Assembly (NCBI GenBank): GCA_023398815.1
Contig: JAEWRW010000037.1
Location: 62,001 to 126,000 of the forward strand
Direction of reading: 5' to 3'
DNA from: Bacillota bacterium
GTDB lineage: Bacteria; Bacillota; Clostridia; Christensenellales; UMGS416
Length of the DNA: 64,000 nt
The notes under the pieces are model-generated. The model was not told the DNA's origin, ran no database searches, and saw only the letters and a program-made list of their open reading frames with translations. The translations under genes and the position numbers were made by a program. How positions within the stretch are numbered: position 1 is the first letter of the stretch; each line of letters opens with the position of its first letter. This document shows positions 25,791-34,042 of the stretch, one piece after another.

Positions 25791-26990
25791 ATGGCTAGAA
25801 TACCGATGAAGACGCCGCTCGTGGAGATGGACGGCGACGAGATGACCCGCATCCTCTGGCAGATGATCAAGGATGAGCTGTTGCTGCCCTTTGTGGATCT
25901 GAAGTGTGAGTATTATGACCTCGGCCTGCCCTACCGTGATGAGACCAACGACCAGGTGACGGTGGACGCGGCCAATGCCATCAAGAAATATGGGGTGGGC
26001 GTCAAGTGCGCCACCATCACCCCCAACGCCCAGCGGGTGGAGGAGTACCACCTCAAGCAGATGTGGAAGAGCCCCAACGCAACGCTGCGCGCCATTCTCG
26101 ATGGCACGGTCTTCCGCGCGCCCATCGTCGTCAACAACATCAAGCCCCTGGTGGCCCGCTGGACGGCGCCCATCACCGTGGCCCGCCATGCCTATGGCGA
26201 CATCTACCGCAGTGTGGAGGCGCAGGTGGAGGCCGGTGGCAAGGCAGAGCTCGTTGTGACCCACGCTGACGGCACCGAAACCCGGCAGGAGATTATGGAT
26301 TTCGCCAAGGGCGCGGGCATCGTGATGGGCATGCACAACACCGATTCGTCCATCCTGAGCTTCGCTCGCGCCTGCTTCAACTACGCGCTGGATACCAAGC
26401 AGGACCTGTGGTTTGGGGCCAAGGACACGATCTCCAAGACTTACGACCACCACTTCAAGGACCTCTTTGCCGAGGTGTTCGAGCAGGAGTTCAAGGCGAA
26501 ATTCGCCGAGGCCGGTATCTCCTACTACTACATGCTCATCGACGACGCCGTGGCCCGCGTCATGCGCTCGGAGGGTGGCTTCATCTGGGCGTGCAAGAAC
26601 TACGACGGTGACGTGATGAGCGACATGATCGCCACGACTTTCGGGTCGCTGGGGATGATGAGCTCGGTGCTCGTCTCGCCCGAGGGCCACTACGAGTTTG
26701 AGGCCGCCCACGGCACGGTGACGCGCCACTATTACCGCCACCTGGAGGGGCTGGAGACCTCCACCAACTCGGTGGCCACGATCTGGGCGTGGAGCGGGGC
26801 CCTGCGCAAGCGCGGCCAGCTCGATGGCATCGACGACCTCGTTGCCTTCGCCGACCGGCTGGAGAAGGCCGTCATCGACACCATCGAGGCGGGCACCATG
26901 ACCAAGGAATTGGCGGCACTGGCCGGTGGCAGCGCCACCGTCGTCAACACCCAAGGCTTCATCCGGGCCGTGGCCGAGCGTCTGGGGTAA
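25791..26990 (+). CDS. icd: NADP-dependent isocitrate dehydrogenase (type II, homodimeric)
   Basis: A 399-residue enzyme converting isocitrate to 2-oxoglutarate and NADPH. It belongs to the eukaryote-like subfamily: MARIPMKTPLVEMDGDEMTRILW-type start (key parts VEMDGDEMTRILW), CATITPNAQRVEEY, KSPNATLRAILDGTVFRAPI and the metal/isocitrate region DDAVARVM...NYDGDVMSDM, followed by FEAAHGTVTRHY. GGAGG precedes the ATG at 25791. Monocistronic with its own promoter and terminator. It likely supplies 2-oxoglutarate for glutamate synthesis in an incomplete citrate cycle (inference). Confidence 0.95.
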   Translation: MARIPMKTPLVEMDGDEMTRILWQMIKDELLLPFVDLKCEYYDLGLPYRDETNDQVTVDAANAIKKYGVGVKCATITPNAQRVEEYHLKQMWKSPNATLRAILDGTVFRAPIVVNNIKPLVARWTAPITVARHAYGDIYRSVEAQVEAGGKAELVVTHADGTETRQEIMDFAKGAGIVMGMHNTDSSILSFARACFNYALDTKQDLWFGAKDTISKTYDHHFKDLFAEVFEQEFKAKFAEAGISYYYMLIDDAVARVMRSEGGFIWACKNYDGDVMSDMIATTFGSLGMMSSVLVSPEGHYEFEAAHGTVTRHYYRHLEGLETSTNSVATIWAWSGALRKRGQLDGIDDLVAFADRLEKAVIDTIEAGTMTKELAALAGGSATVVNTQGFIRAVAERLG

Positions 26991-27013
26991 GGCGCGGACA
27001 ACGACGACAACGG

Positions 27014-27043
27014 GCGGCCCTCCGTGTGGGGGGCCGCTTTTTT
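27014..27043 (+). terminator. icd terminator
   Basis: Stem GCGGCCCTCC / GGGGGGCCGC with loop GTGT and a run of six T. Confidence 0.88.
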
Positions 27044-27076
27044 GTGGGTTCGGGGCTGCAGGCTCTAGGCCAAATC

Positions 27077-27105
27077 TTTACAATAACGTTCCTGCGTGCT
27101 ATGTT
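27077..27105 (+). promoter_or_regulatory. Promoter of the sialidase-like gene
   Basis: -35 TTTACA, 17-nt spacer, -10 TATGTT. Confidence 0.55.
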
Positions 27106-27157
27106 GAACCCGAACGGGCGCGCGGCATGCGACACTAAGCGCGCCGCGGGAGGGATT

Positions 27158-28885
27158 ATGAGCGGGGATTTGCGTTCGTCGGACTGGCGGAACCTAAAGA
27201 ACGGCCACACCTTACCCAGAGAGGCCTACTGCGATCAGCCTTACGTGGTCGTGCGGGCGGACGGCGCCTGGGTCTGCGTCATGACGACCGGCTGGGGGCC
27301 GGAGGGCTCTACTGGCCAGCACATCATTTCCACCATTAGCCACGACCGGGGCCTGACTTGGAGCGACGCGGTGGACATTGAACCGGCAGGCCCGCCGGAG
27401 GCCTCCTGGGTCATGCCGCTGCTGGTGCCGTCTGGGCGCATCTACGCCTTCTACACTTACAACGGCGACAATCTGCGGGCCGTCTGCACCGACCCGGGGT
27501 ATGAGGAATTGGGCACTCGTGTGGACACGCTGGGGCAGTTCGCCTTCAAGTACTCCGACGATGGGGGCTTCACCTGGTCGCCGGATCGGCACATCATCCC
27601 CGTGCGGCCCTTCGCCATCGACGAAGCCAACCCCTACGGCGGGGAGGTGCGGTTCTTCTGGGGCGTGGGCAAGCCGGTCATCGTGGGCGAGAGCGTGTAC
27701 CTCGGCTTTTCTAAGGTGGGGCGCTTCGGACGGGGCTTTATGGCCGTTGACGAGGGTGCGTTCCTCATGAGCGACAACATCCTGACCGAGCCCGACCCGG
27801 CCCGCCTCCGGTGGGAGACGCTGCCCGAGGGCAAGGTGGGCCTGCGAGCGCCCAATAGCGCCATCGCCGACGAGCACAACCTCGTGGCCCTTTCGGATGG
27901 CAGCCTGTACTGCACTTACCGCACGGCGGAGGCCCACAACTGCCATGCCTACAGCCGGGACGGCGGCCGCACCTGGACCCCGCCGGCCTACGCGTGCTAT
28001 GAACCGGATGGCAGGCCGATGAAGCACCCGCGGGCCGCCAATTTTGTACGCAAATACAGCAACGGCAAGTTCACGCTCTGGTTCCACAACCACGGGCGTG
28101 ACATGACGGAGGAACCGCAGAACGCCTACAAAGGACGCAACCCCGCGTGGCTCTGTGGCGGGGTGGAGAAGGACGGTTTCCTCCACTGGTCCCAGCCGGA
28201 GGTTGTGCTCTACGACGACGACCCAGCCATCGGCATCAGTTACCCTGACTTCATCGAGGACGACGGGCACTACTATATCACGGAAACCCAGAAATCCATC
28301 GCCCGCGTCCACGCCATCGACCCCACCTTGCTGGAGGGAATGTGGGCACATCTGGAGAACAGCACCCTGACCACCGCGGGGCTGGCGGCCCAGTGGCAGC
28401 CCCCGGACAACGGCCTGGACATGCCCACGCTGCCGTCCCTGGCGGCCGGCGGCGGCTTTACCCTGGAGTTTCGCCTGCAACTGCCGGCGCTGCGGGGCGG
28501 CCACGTTCTGCTGGAGGCCCGCGACCAGGCGGGGCGGGGCTTGTTCGTCACCGTCACGGACAGGCACACCGTGGCCCTGCTGCTGCACGACGGCAAAACC
28601 GAAGCCTGGTGGGATTGTGACGAGGGGCTGCTGACGGCCGGGCAGGACCACCACATCGCCATCGTTGTGGATGGAGGCCCGCGCATTATCGGCTTTGTGG
28701 TGGACGGGCAGTACTGCGACGGCGGCGAGCGGCGTGACTACGGCTGGGGGCGCTTTGGTGGCGAGCTGGACGATGTCAACGGCGCGGCGCGGGCCACGGT
28801 GGGCGATGGCGTTGCAGGCCTGCGGGTTTATGACCGGGTGCTGCGCACCTATGAGGCAGTGGCCAACTTCCGCTCGGGCCAATGA
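27158..28885 (+). CDS. Sialidase-like BNR-repeat protein with C-terminal LamG-like domain
   Basis: A 575-residue protein. Residues ~1-400 form a six-bladed propeller-like region with three Asp-box (SxDxGxTW) motifs: SHDRGLTWSD (~61), SDDGGFTWSPD (~133) and SRDGGRTWTPP (~265). Residues ~415-575 look like a concanavalin/LamG sandwich (FTLEFRLQLPALRGGHVLLE ... GLRVYDRVLRTYEAVANF). No signal peptide or anchor is seen, which is unusual for a sialidase. The classic Arg triad cannot be assigned from motifs alone, so a different glycosidase or binding role is possible. Start at 27158 is supported by GGGAGG; the open frame extends upstream through the icd gene and its terminator, which is not credible. 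Confidence 0.7.
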   Translation: MSGDLRSSDWRNLKNGHTLPREAYCDQPYVVVRADGAWVCVMTTGWGPEGSTGQHIISTISHDRGLTWSDAVDIEPAGPPEASWVMPLLVPSGRIYAFYTYNGDNLRAVCTDPGYEELGTRVDTLGQFAFKYSDDGGFTWSPDRHIIPVRPFAIDEANPYGGEVRFFWGVGKPVIVGESVYLGFSKVGRFGRGFMAVDEGAFLMSDNILTEPDPARLRWETLPEGKVGLRAPNSAIADEHNLVALSDGSLYCTYRTAEAHNCHAYSRDGGRTWTPPAYACYEPDGRPMKHPRAANFVRKYSNGKFTLWFHNHGRDMTEEPQNAYKGRNPAWLCGGVEKDGFLHWSQPEVVLYDDDPAIGISYPDFIEDDGHYYITETQKSIARVHAIDPTLLEGMWAHLENSTLTTAGLAAQWQPPDNGLDMPTLPSLAAGGGFTLEFRLQLPALRGGHVLLEARDQAGRGLFVTVTDRHTVALLLHDGKTEAWWDCDEGLLTAGQDHHIAIVVDGGPRIIGFVVDGQYCDGGERRDYGWGRFGGELDDVNGAARATVGDGVAGLRVYDRVLRTYEAVANFRSGQ

Positions 28886-28926
28886 CGGGTTCGCCACGAA
28901 AATGACGGTAAAAACACAAGTTTAGG

Positions 28927-28955
28927 TTGAAAATTTGCAAATCTTTCGGTATAAT
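28927..28955 (+). promoter_or_regulatory. Promoter of rpsF-ssb-rpsR
   Basis: -35 TTGAAA, 17-nt spacer, perfect -10 TATAAT. The leader of ~55 nt holds a CTCCGT / ACGGGG hairpin (28975-28990) followed directly by CCGA. Confidence 0.88.
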
Positions 28956-29018
28956 CATCAGTCGAGCCTACTCGCTCCGTCACTACGGGGCCGATTAGTC
29001 CAGGAGGAGGTGAAACAC

Positions 29019-29306
29019 ATGAACAAGTATGAGGTTCTCTACATTCTCAACGCGGAACAGGATGACGAAACGTTGGCCGCCCAGGCCGAGAAGTTCAGTG
29101 CCCTGGTCACTGCCAACGGTGGTGAGGTCGAAAAGATCGACAAGTGGGGCCGTCGTCGCCTGGCCTATCCCATCAATTTCAAGAACGAAGGCTACTATGT
29201 GCTGATGAACTTCAGTTCCGGTTCCGAACTGCCGATGGAATTGGAGCGCAACTTCCGCATTTCTGACGAAGTGGTGCGCTACATGGTCGTCCGTTTGGAG
29301 GACTGA
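29019..29306 (+). CDS. rpsF: 30S ribosomal protein S6
   Basis: A 95-residue ribosomal protein; binds the central domain of 16S rRNA together with S18. Typical features are YEVLYILNAEQDDE, the KWGRRRLAYPINFKNEGYYVL strand pair, here by its parts WGRRRLAYPI and EGYYVLMNF, and the helix DEVVRYMVVR. AGGAGG lies upstream of the ATG at 29019; the frame is open further upstream but only from within the promoter. First gene of rpsF-ssb-rpsR. Confidence 0.97.
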   Translation: MNKYEVLYILNAEQDDETLAAQAEKFSALVTANGGEVEKIDKWGRRRLAYPINFKNEGYYVLMNFSSGSELPMELERNFRISDEVVRYMVVRLED

Positions 29307-29328
29307 GGAACAAAGGAGGTCAGCGTCC

Positions 29329-29763
29329 GTGAACAAGTGCATTCTGATTGGTAACCTGACCAAGGACCCGGAGCTGCGTACCCTGCCCAGCAGCGGTACC
29401 GCCGTGGCCAACTTCACGGTCGCCGTCAGCCGGCGCTTCGCCAACCAACAGGGCGAGCGCGAGGTGGACTTCATCCCGGTGGTTGTGTGGCGCGCGCAGG
29501 CGGAGAACTGCGCCAAGTATCTGCGCAAGGGCAGTCAGGTCGCCGTATGGGGCTCGATACAGACCCGCTCCTACGAGGCGCAGGACAAGACACGCCGCTA
29601 CGTCACCGAGATCGTCGCCGACGAAGTGAAGTTCCTCAGCCGTCCCCAGGGCGGCCGGAGCGAAGGACACGAAGAGCAGCCCCAAGCCGGTGGCAGCCAG
29701 CGTCACGACGACTATGACAGCATGGGCGACATGCAAGAAATTGACGACGATATGCCGTTTTGA
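29329..29763 (+). CDS. ssb: Single-stranded DNA-binding protein
   Basis: A 144-residue OB-fold protein coating single-stranded DNA in replication and repair. GTG start after AAAGGAGGT. N-terminal NKCILIGNLTKDPELRTLPS and the strand EVDFIPVVVWRAQAENC are typical; a Gly/Gln-rich linker ends in the partner-binding acidic tail DDDMPF. Lies between rpsF and rpsR, the conserved order. Confidence 0.97.
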   Translation: MNKCILIGNLTKDPELRTLPSSGTAVANFTVAVSRRFANQQGEREVDFIPVVVWRAQAENCAKYLRKGSQVAVWGSIQTRSYEAQDKTRRYVTEIVADEVKFLSRPQGGRSEGHEEQPQAGGSQRHDDYDSMGDMQEIDDDMPF

Positions 29764-29780
29764 GAAAGGAGGACAAATCC

Positions 29781-30023
29781 ATGGGTGAGAATGATTTTAA
29801 GAAACGCAGGATGACCCGACGCAAGAAGCCGTGCAGCTTCTGCATCGATAAAGCCACGCAGATCGATTATAAGGACGTGCCCCGCCTGCGCCGGTTTATC
29901 ACCGAGCGCGGCAAGGTGCTGCCCCGCCGCATGACCGGCACCTGTGCCCAGCATCAGCGGATGCTGTCCATGGCCATCAAGCGCGCGCGGATTTTGGCTT
30001 TGCTGCCCTATTCCATCGATTAA
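29781..30023 (+). CDS. rpsR: 30S ribosomal protein S18 (zinc-binding C+ form)
   Basis: An 80-residue ribosomal protein. It keeps a zinc-ribbon ligand set, KKPCSFC plus GTCAQHQ (C-x2-C ... C-x2-H), so it is the C+ form. The conserved core VPRLRRFITERGKVLPRRMTG (parts RLRRFITERGKVLPRR) is present. Start at 29781 after AAAGGAGG. The gene is followed by a strong terminator that separates it from the MazG-like gene. Confidence 0.97.
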   Translation: MGENDFKKRRMTRRKKPCSFCIDKATQIDYKDVPRLRRFITERGKVLPRRMTGTCAQHQRMLSMAIKRARILALLPYSID

Positions 30024-30040
30024 TCGAAACGCGCACACTG

Positions 30041-30073
30041 GGCCGCGGGGCATTGCTGTCCCGCGGCCTTTTT
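30041..30073 (+). terminator. Terminator of rpsF-ssb-rpsR
   Basis: Stem GGCCGCGGG / CCCGCGGCC with an 10-base loop and five T. Confidence 0.92.
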
Positions 30074-30195
30074 CATCACCACCCGCGGCGAATGCCCGCA
30101 CAATGCCCTCAATTTGGCGTCTCGCGTCAGGTTGCGCCCTATGCCTGCGAACCTTCGGGCTTGCTGGGAGCCTTTGTCATATGGCAAACCCTCAA

Positions 30196-30225
30196 TTGAC
30201 AAGGGGGGAAAGAGGCCCTTACAAT
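30196..30225 (+). promoter_or_regulatory. Promoter upstream of the MazG-like gene
   Basis: Perfect TTGACA, 18-nt spacer, -10 TACAAT; likely drives the MazG-like-DUF2232-rplI-dnaB block. Confidence 0.7.
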
Positions 30226-30262
30226 AGGGACTGCACCTTTTGAGAAAGCGGGGCGTCCAGTG

Positions 30263-30526
30263 ATGAGGGAACCGGAAGAGTTTGACATCGCACGATCCAT
30301 TCGGGAGATCGAAACGCTCAAAACCGGTCTGTTGGCCGGCGTGTCCGAGGTTTACCAGCTGATGCAGGACAAGGAGACCGGGCGGGAGGCCTTGGGTGAG
30401 GCACTGGCCGGCGTCATGTACTCGGCGGTGGAGCTCGCGGGACGGGTGGGCGTGTCGGTGGACGACCTCGATCGACGGGTGACCCGCCGCATGCGGGCCA
30501 GAAGGCTGGGCGCGGCACCGTTCTGA
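30263..30526 (+). CDS. Small MazG-like protein
   Basis: An 87-residue helical protein (ATG at 30263; the GTG at 30260 would add one residue). The pattern ETLKTGLLAGVSEVYQLMQ ... EALGEALAGVMYSAVELAGRVGVSVDDLDRRV (shown by parts LLAGVSEVYQLM and ALAGVMYSAVELAGRVGV) resembles the short MazG-like family of Firmicutes, which lacks the full EExxE metal site of MazG pyrophosphohydrolases. Here the metal-binding acidic set is incomplete, so enzyme activity is unsure. First gene after the promoter at 30196. Confidence 0.55.
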   Translation: MREPEEFDIARSIREIETLKTGLLAGVSEVYQLMQDKETGREALGEALAGVMYSAVELAGRVGVSVDDLDRRVTRRMRARRLGAAPF

Positions 30527-30604
30527 AGCAAAAGAGGAGAGTGCGGCGCGGGGCGTGCCGTTGCGGGTGTGGGAAGCCTGCACAACACATAGACGGGGAG
30601 AACA

Positions 30605-31828
30605 ATGACAACACCAACAAACAAAACAGGCGCGCGCGCCAGGGTAGGATGGGCGATTGGTTCGGCCGTCCTGTTGGCGTTGGCGGCCACGGCGGTAGCC
30701 CTGCTGCAGGGCGACGGCATGCGGCTGGCGCTACGCTGGCTGCTGCTGCCGGCGGGTGTGGCTCTGTTGCCGGCCATTGTGGGGTACCTGGATGGCCGCA
30801 GCCGCACGCCGACTGCCCTGGCGCTGCTGGCGGTGGGGTGTGTGGCGGCCACGTTTTTGCTGGGCCTGGACGCCGGGGCGATCTGCCTCTTCCTGCTGGT
30901 GACGACGGCCACGGCGACGGTGGTGCGCCTGCGCCAGGTGGCCTTCTGGCCGGCGGTGCTGGTGTCGGCACTGGGCGGCGTGGTGGGTGCGCTGGGTACG
31001 ATTGCGGCCCTGGGCACCCTGCACCCGCTGGGCGTGCAGGAGCTGGCCGCCGACCTCTACTGCAACATCGCCAAGAGCATCTACGCGCCGGGCCTGATGG
31101 GGCCGCTGGACATTTTTGTGGTGCAGGCCAAGGCGCTTGCGCTGCCTGCCACCCAGCAGTTGACGGTGCAAACACTCTATGACTTGGCGGATCAGTCGCT
31201 GAAGCTTGGCGTGGCCGAAAAGGTTGCCATCGCGCAGCCCCTGCTGGCCCAGGTGTTTGGGCAGGCACTGCCGGCGATGGCGCTGACGCTGGGCGTGTTC
31301 TTTGGCGGCTTGGCCTACTATGCGCCCCTGTTCCTGCTCAGCACCCGGCGCGCCACCGCGCGGGGCCGTAACGTTGGCCTCACGCCGGTGCCGCCCTTTG
31401 CCACGTTCCGCATCCCGGTGTATGCGGCGGTGGCCATGTGGCTGGTGGAGCTCTTTGCCATGCTGGGCAACTACGCCGGCTGGGGGGACTTCACCGCCAT
31501 CAACAACGCGGCGAGCCTGCTGCTGCAGCTCATGATGACGCTGCAGGCCATGGCGCTCTTCTCCTACCTCATGAACCGCAAGCGCGTGCGGCCGGGCGTG
31601 CAGGCCGTGATCCTGCTGCCGGCGGCGCTCCTGCTTGGTTGGCTCATGGTGGCCGCCGGCGTGGTGGAGACGATCTTCAACCTGCGGGGCATGATGGGCA
31701 AGGTCGATCGCATCCGTGCGATGGGGCTGCAGGTGACAACGCCCGAGGGCATGGAAGCGCTGCGAAAGCTGGAAGACGAAGAACGCCGCAACGACAAGGA
31801 CAACGACGATCGGGAGGATGATGAGTGA
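30605..31828 (+). CDS. DUF2232 (YybS-like) membrane protein
   Basis: A 407-residue integral membrane protein with about eight hydrophobic helices and a charged C-terminal tail (LEDEERRNDKDNDDREDDE). It matches the YybS/DUF2232 proteins that sit between rpsR and rplI in many Firmicutes, partly from the helices near GVFFGGLAYYAPLFLLS and PFATFRIPVYAAVAMW and partly from the position. Its stop overlaps the rplI start by one base (TGATG). In many relatives the c-di-AMP phosphodiesterase gene gdpP lies between this gene and rplI; it is absent here. Function unknown. Confidence 0.75.
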   Translation: MTTPTNKTGARARVGWAIGSAVLLALAATAVALLQGDGMRLALRWLLLPAGVALLPAIVGYLDGRSRTPTALALLAVGCVAATFLLGLDAGAICLFLLVTTATATVVRLRQVAFWPAVLVSALGGVVGALGTIAALGTLHPLGVQELAADLYCNIAKSIYAPGLMGPLDIFVVQAKALALPATQQLTVQTLYDLADQSLKLGVAEKVAIAQPLLAQVFGQALPAMALTLGVFFGGLAYYAPLFLLSTRRATARGRNVGLTPVPPFATFRIPVYAAVAMWLVELFAMLGNYAGWGDFTAINNAASLLLQLMMTLQAMALFSYLMNRKRVRPGVQAVILLPAALLLGWLMVAAGVVETIFNLRGMMGKVDRIRAMGLQVTTPEGMEALRKLEDEERRNDKDNDDREDDE

Positions 31829-32277
31829 TGAAGGTAATTCTCAACCAGGACATCAAAGGCACCGGCAAGAAGGGCGACGTGCTCAACGTGAGCGACGGCT
31901 ACGCCCGCAACTTCCTCTTCCCCCGGGGGCTGGCGGTGGAGGCCAATGCCGGCAACCTCAATGAGATCCAGAAGAAGAAAGAGGCCGAGGCCCACCGCAA
32001 GGCCGTCAACGAGCAGGCCGCGCGGGAGATTGCCAAGCGCGTGAAGGAAATGACCGTCACCATCAAGGTGAAGGCAGGGGAGGGCGGCAAGCTCTTCGGC
32101 TCGGTCACCGGCAAGGAAATCGCCGACGCACTGCTCGCCCAGCACGACATTGAGGTGGACAAGAAAAAGATTGAGATGGACGACGCCATCAAGACCGTCG
32201 GCACCCACGAGGTGAAGCTCAAGCTCTTCACCGGGGTCAACGCCACGCTCAAGGTGGACATCCAGGCCGGTGAATGA
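31828..32277 (+). CDS. rplI: 50S ribosomal protein L9
   Basis: A 149-residue protein of the large subunit. N-terminal domain MKVILNQDIKGTGKKGDVL and the signature GYARNFLFPRGLA; long connecting helix; C-terminal RNA-binding domain (GKLFGSVTGKEIADAL). The ATG at 31828 overlaps the upstream TGA by one base, and the dnaB ATG overlaps the L9 stop by four, so translation is coupled along the block. Confidence 0.97.
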   Translation: MKVILNQDIKGTGKKGDVLNVSDGYARNFLFPRGLAVEANAGNLNEIQKKKEAEAHRKAVNEQAAREIAKRVKEMTVTIKVKAGEGGKLFGSVTGKEIADALLAQHDIEVDKKKIEMDDAIKTVGTHEVKLKLFTGVNATLKVDIQAGE

Positions 32278-33632
32278 CCATGGCCGGCGCTGAGCGGGAA
32301 GGACGGGTACCACCCCATAACCTGAATGCGGAGAAATCCGTGCTCGGGGCCATGATGCTGGAACCGTGGGTGGCCGGCCGCACGGCCCACCTGTCGGCGG
32401 AGGATTTCTATTACCCCGCCCATGGGCAGATCTTTGCCTGCATGCAGGAGCTGTACCGCGCCAACCAGCCGGTGGACTTCCTGACCGTCAGCGACCTGCT
32501 GGAGAAGCGTGGCATTCTCGATACGCTGGGTGGCATCGACTACTTGGTGGAGCTCAACCACTTCGTGCCGTCGGCCGTCAATGCGGACTACTACATCTCC
32601 ATGGTGGTGGAGCGGTCGCTGATGCGCCAGCTCATCGCCCTTTCCAGCCACATGGCTGAGGAATGCTACGAGGGTGCGCGGGAGGCCAAGGCCATCCTGC
32701 AGGAGGCCGAGAAGTCCATCTTCTCCCTCTCTCGCCGGTCGTCCACTCGCACGCTGGTGTCGATGGCCGACGCCGTGCGGCAGGTGTATGCCCGCGCCGA
32801 GGAACTGCTGGAGAACCCCGACAGCGACACCGGGATGTCCACGGGCTTCCCGTCGCTCGATCAGAAGCTCGGCGGGCTCCATCCCTCCCAGCTTGTGCTC
32901 ATCGCCGCACGTCCGGCCATGGGTAAGTCGGCTTTTGTTATGAACATCGCCCAGTATCTGGCGACCTACCGCCAGAAGAATGTGGTGGTCTTCTCGCTGG
33001 AGATGCCCTACGACCAGCTGGCCCAGCGCGTGCTGGCCACCGGCTCCCACGTGCCGCTCACGAAGATCCGCACCGGCGGGCTGGAGCCCGAGGAGTGGGT
33101 GATGCTAGCCAACGCCGTTGGGGTGATTGAGAAAACCCACATCTACGTGGACGACACCCCGGGCATCACCGTCATGGAGATGCTCAGCAAATGCCGCCAG
33201 GTCAAGCTGGAGACCGGTCTCGACCTCATCGTCATCGACTACCTGCAGCTCATCTCCACCCCCGGCGACGGGAAGCAGAAGGAGAACCGCCAGCAGGAAG
33301 TCAGCGAGATGACCCGCGCGCTGAAGATCATGGCCCGCGAGCTCGATGTGCCCATTCTGCTGCTGTCACAGCTCTCCCGCGCGGCGGAGAAGCGCGAGAG
33401 CCACCGCCCGGTACTGGCCGACCTGCGCGAGTCCGGCGCCATTGAGCAGGACGCCGACATCGTCATGTTCATCTACCGCGAGGCGTACTACAAGAAGTAC
33501 GAAGGTGGAAACGAAGCCGAGATCATTGTGGCCAAGAACCGCAACGGTGCCACCGGCACCGCCACCATCGCCTGGGACGAGACAACGGCCAGTTTCCGAA
33601 ACCTGGACACCCATCACAGCGAACAATTCTAG
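32274..33632 (+). CDS. dnaB: Replicative DNA helicase DnaB (DnaC in Bacillus)
   Basis: A 452-residue hexameric helicase of the replication fork. The N-terminal domain starts at PPHNLNAEKSVLGAMML; the RecA-like domain has Walker A ARPAMGKSAFVMN, the H1a-like SLEMPYDQLAQR and Walker B LIVIDYLQLIS, then the arginine-finger region ADLRESGAIEQDADIVMF. ATG at 32274 overlaps rplI by four bases; an ATG two codons later is also possible. Followed by a terminator, then the dcw cluster. Confidence 0.97.
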   Translation: MTMAGAEREGRVPPHNLNAEKSVLGAMMLEPWVAGRTAHLSAEDFYYPAHGQIFACMQELYRANQPVDFLTVSDLLEKRGILDTLGGIDYLVELNHFVPSAVNADYYISMVVERSLMRQLIALSSHMAEECYEGAREAKAILQEAEKSIFSLSRRSSTRTLVSMADAVRQVYARAEELLENPDSDTGMSTGFPSLDQKLGGLHPSQLVLIAARPAMGKSAFVMNIAQYLATYRQKNVVVFSLEMPYDQLAQRVLATGSHVPLTKIRTGGLEPEEWVMLANAVGVIEKTHIYVDDTPGITVMEMLSKCRQVKLETGLDLIVIDYLQLISTPGDGKQKENRQQEVSEMTRALKIMARELDVPILLLSQLSRAAEKRESHRPVLADLRESGAIEQDADIVMFIYREAYYKKYEGGNEAEIIVAKNRNGATGTATIAWDETTASFRNLDTHHSEQF

Positions 33633-33659
33633 TGTTCTAGCATGTAATAATTAAATCCG

Positions 33660-33690
33660 AAAGGGTGCGAACGGAAAGTCGCACCCTTTT
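33660..33690 (+). terminator. dnaB terminator
   Basis: Eleven-base stem AAAGGGTGCGA / TCGCACCCTTT with an 8-base loop and four T. Confidence 0.85.
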
Positions 33691-33797
33691 GTGTTGCCGT
33701 GGGCCGGCGCTCCACTTTCGCCTGTTTTTTCTCTTCTTTCAGGCCGGGATACCACATATGGGGTCAAATCACTTTTATCAGGCCCATGCCATTCCCC

Positions 33798-33850
33798 TGT
33801 GAGATTCACAAATACGAACGAACGTGCCCTTGTGAAAAACACAAATGGGC
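33798..33850 (+). promoter_or_regulatory. Two inverted repeats upstream of the division cluster
   Basis: TGTGA-GAT-TCACA (33798-33810) and TTGTG-AAAAA-CACAA (33830-33844) lie with centres 33 bases apart, about three helical turns. They could be operator sites for a dimeric regulator. The 430-base gap 33633-34062 otherwise holds the dnaB terminator, the mraZ promoter and its repeats. Confidence 0.35.
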
Positions 33851-33950
33851 AATCACCGAAATATCTCCAAGGTGGATGGTGAACCGTGAAAAGCGCAGTT
33901 TTTCGTGCTTTCTTCCGGCTGCCCGGTGGAGTGATTTGGGAAAAACTAGG

Positions 33951-33978
33951 TTGCAAACCAGGGGTAAACGGGTATAAT
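33951..33978 (+). promoter_or_regulatory. Promoter of the mraZ division cluster
   Basis: -35 TTGCAA, 16-nt spacer, perfect -10 TATAAT; transcription would start near 33985, at the first GTGG repeat. Confidence 0.8.
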
Positions 33979-33987
33979 GATAGTCAG

Positions 33988-34011
33988 GTGGGGCGAAGTG
34001 GATGGAAAGTG
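33988..34011 (+). promoter_or_regulatory. MraZ box cluster A
   Basis: GTGGGGCGAA then GTGGATGGAA give two GTGG repeats exactly 10 bases apart (33988, 33998), with a weaker GTG at 34009. They lie just after the promoter -10. Family knowledge: MraZ binds direct repeats of TGG(G/A)-type boxes with 10-bp period upstream of its own gene and represses the cluster. Confidence 0.65.
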
Positions 34012-34042
34012 CACCACTTTTCCTGTAAAAGGTAGGTCAATG

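Noticed and set aside
26789..27157. N-terminal extension of the sialidase-like gene into icd
   Set aside because: The frame is open by chance through icd and its terminator; the extension is Arg/His-rich nonsense and the promoter at 27077 lies inside it.
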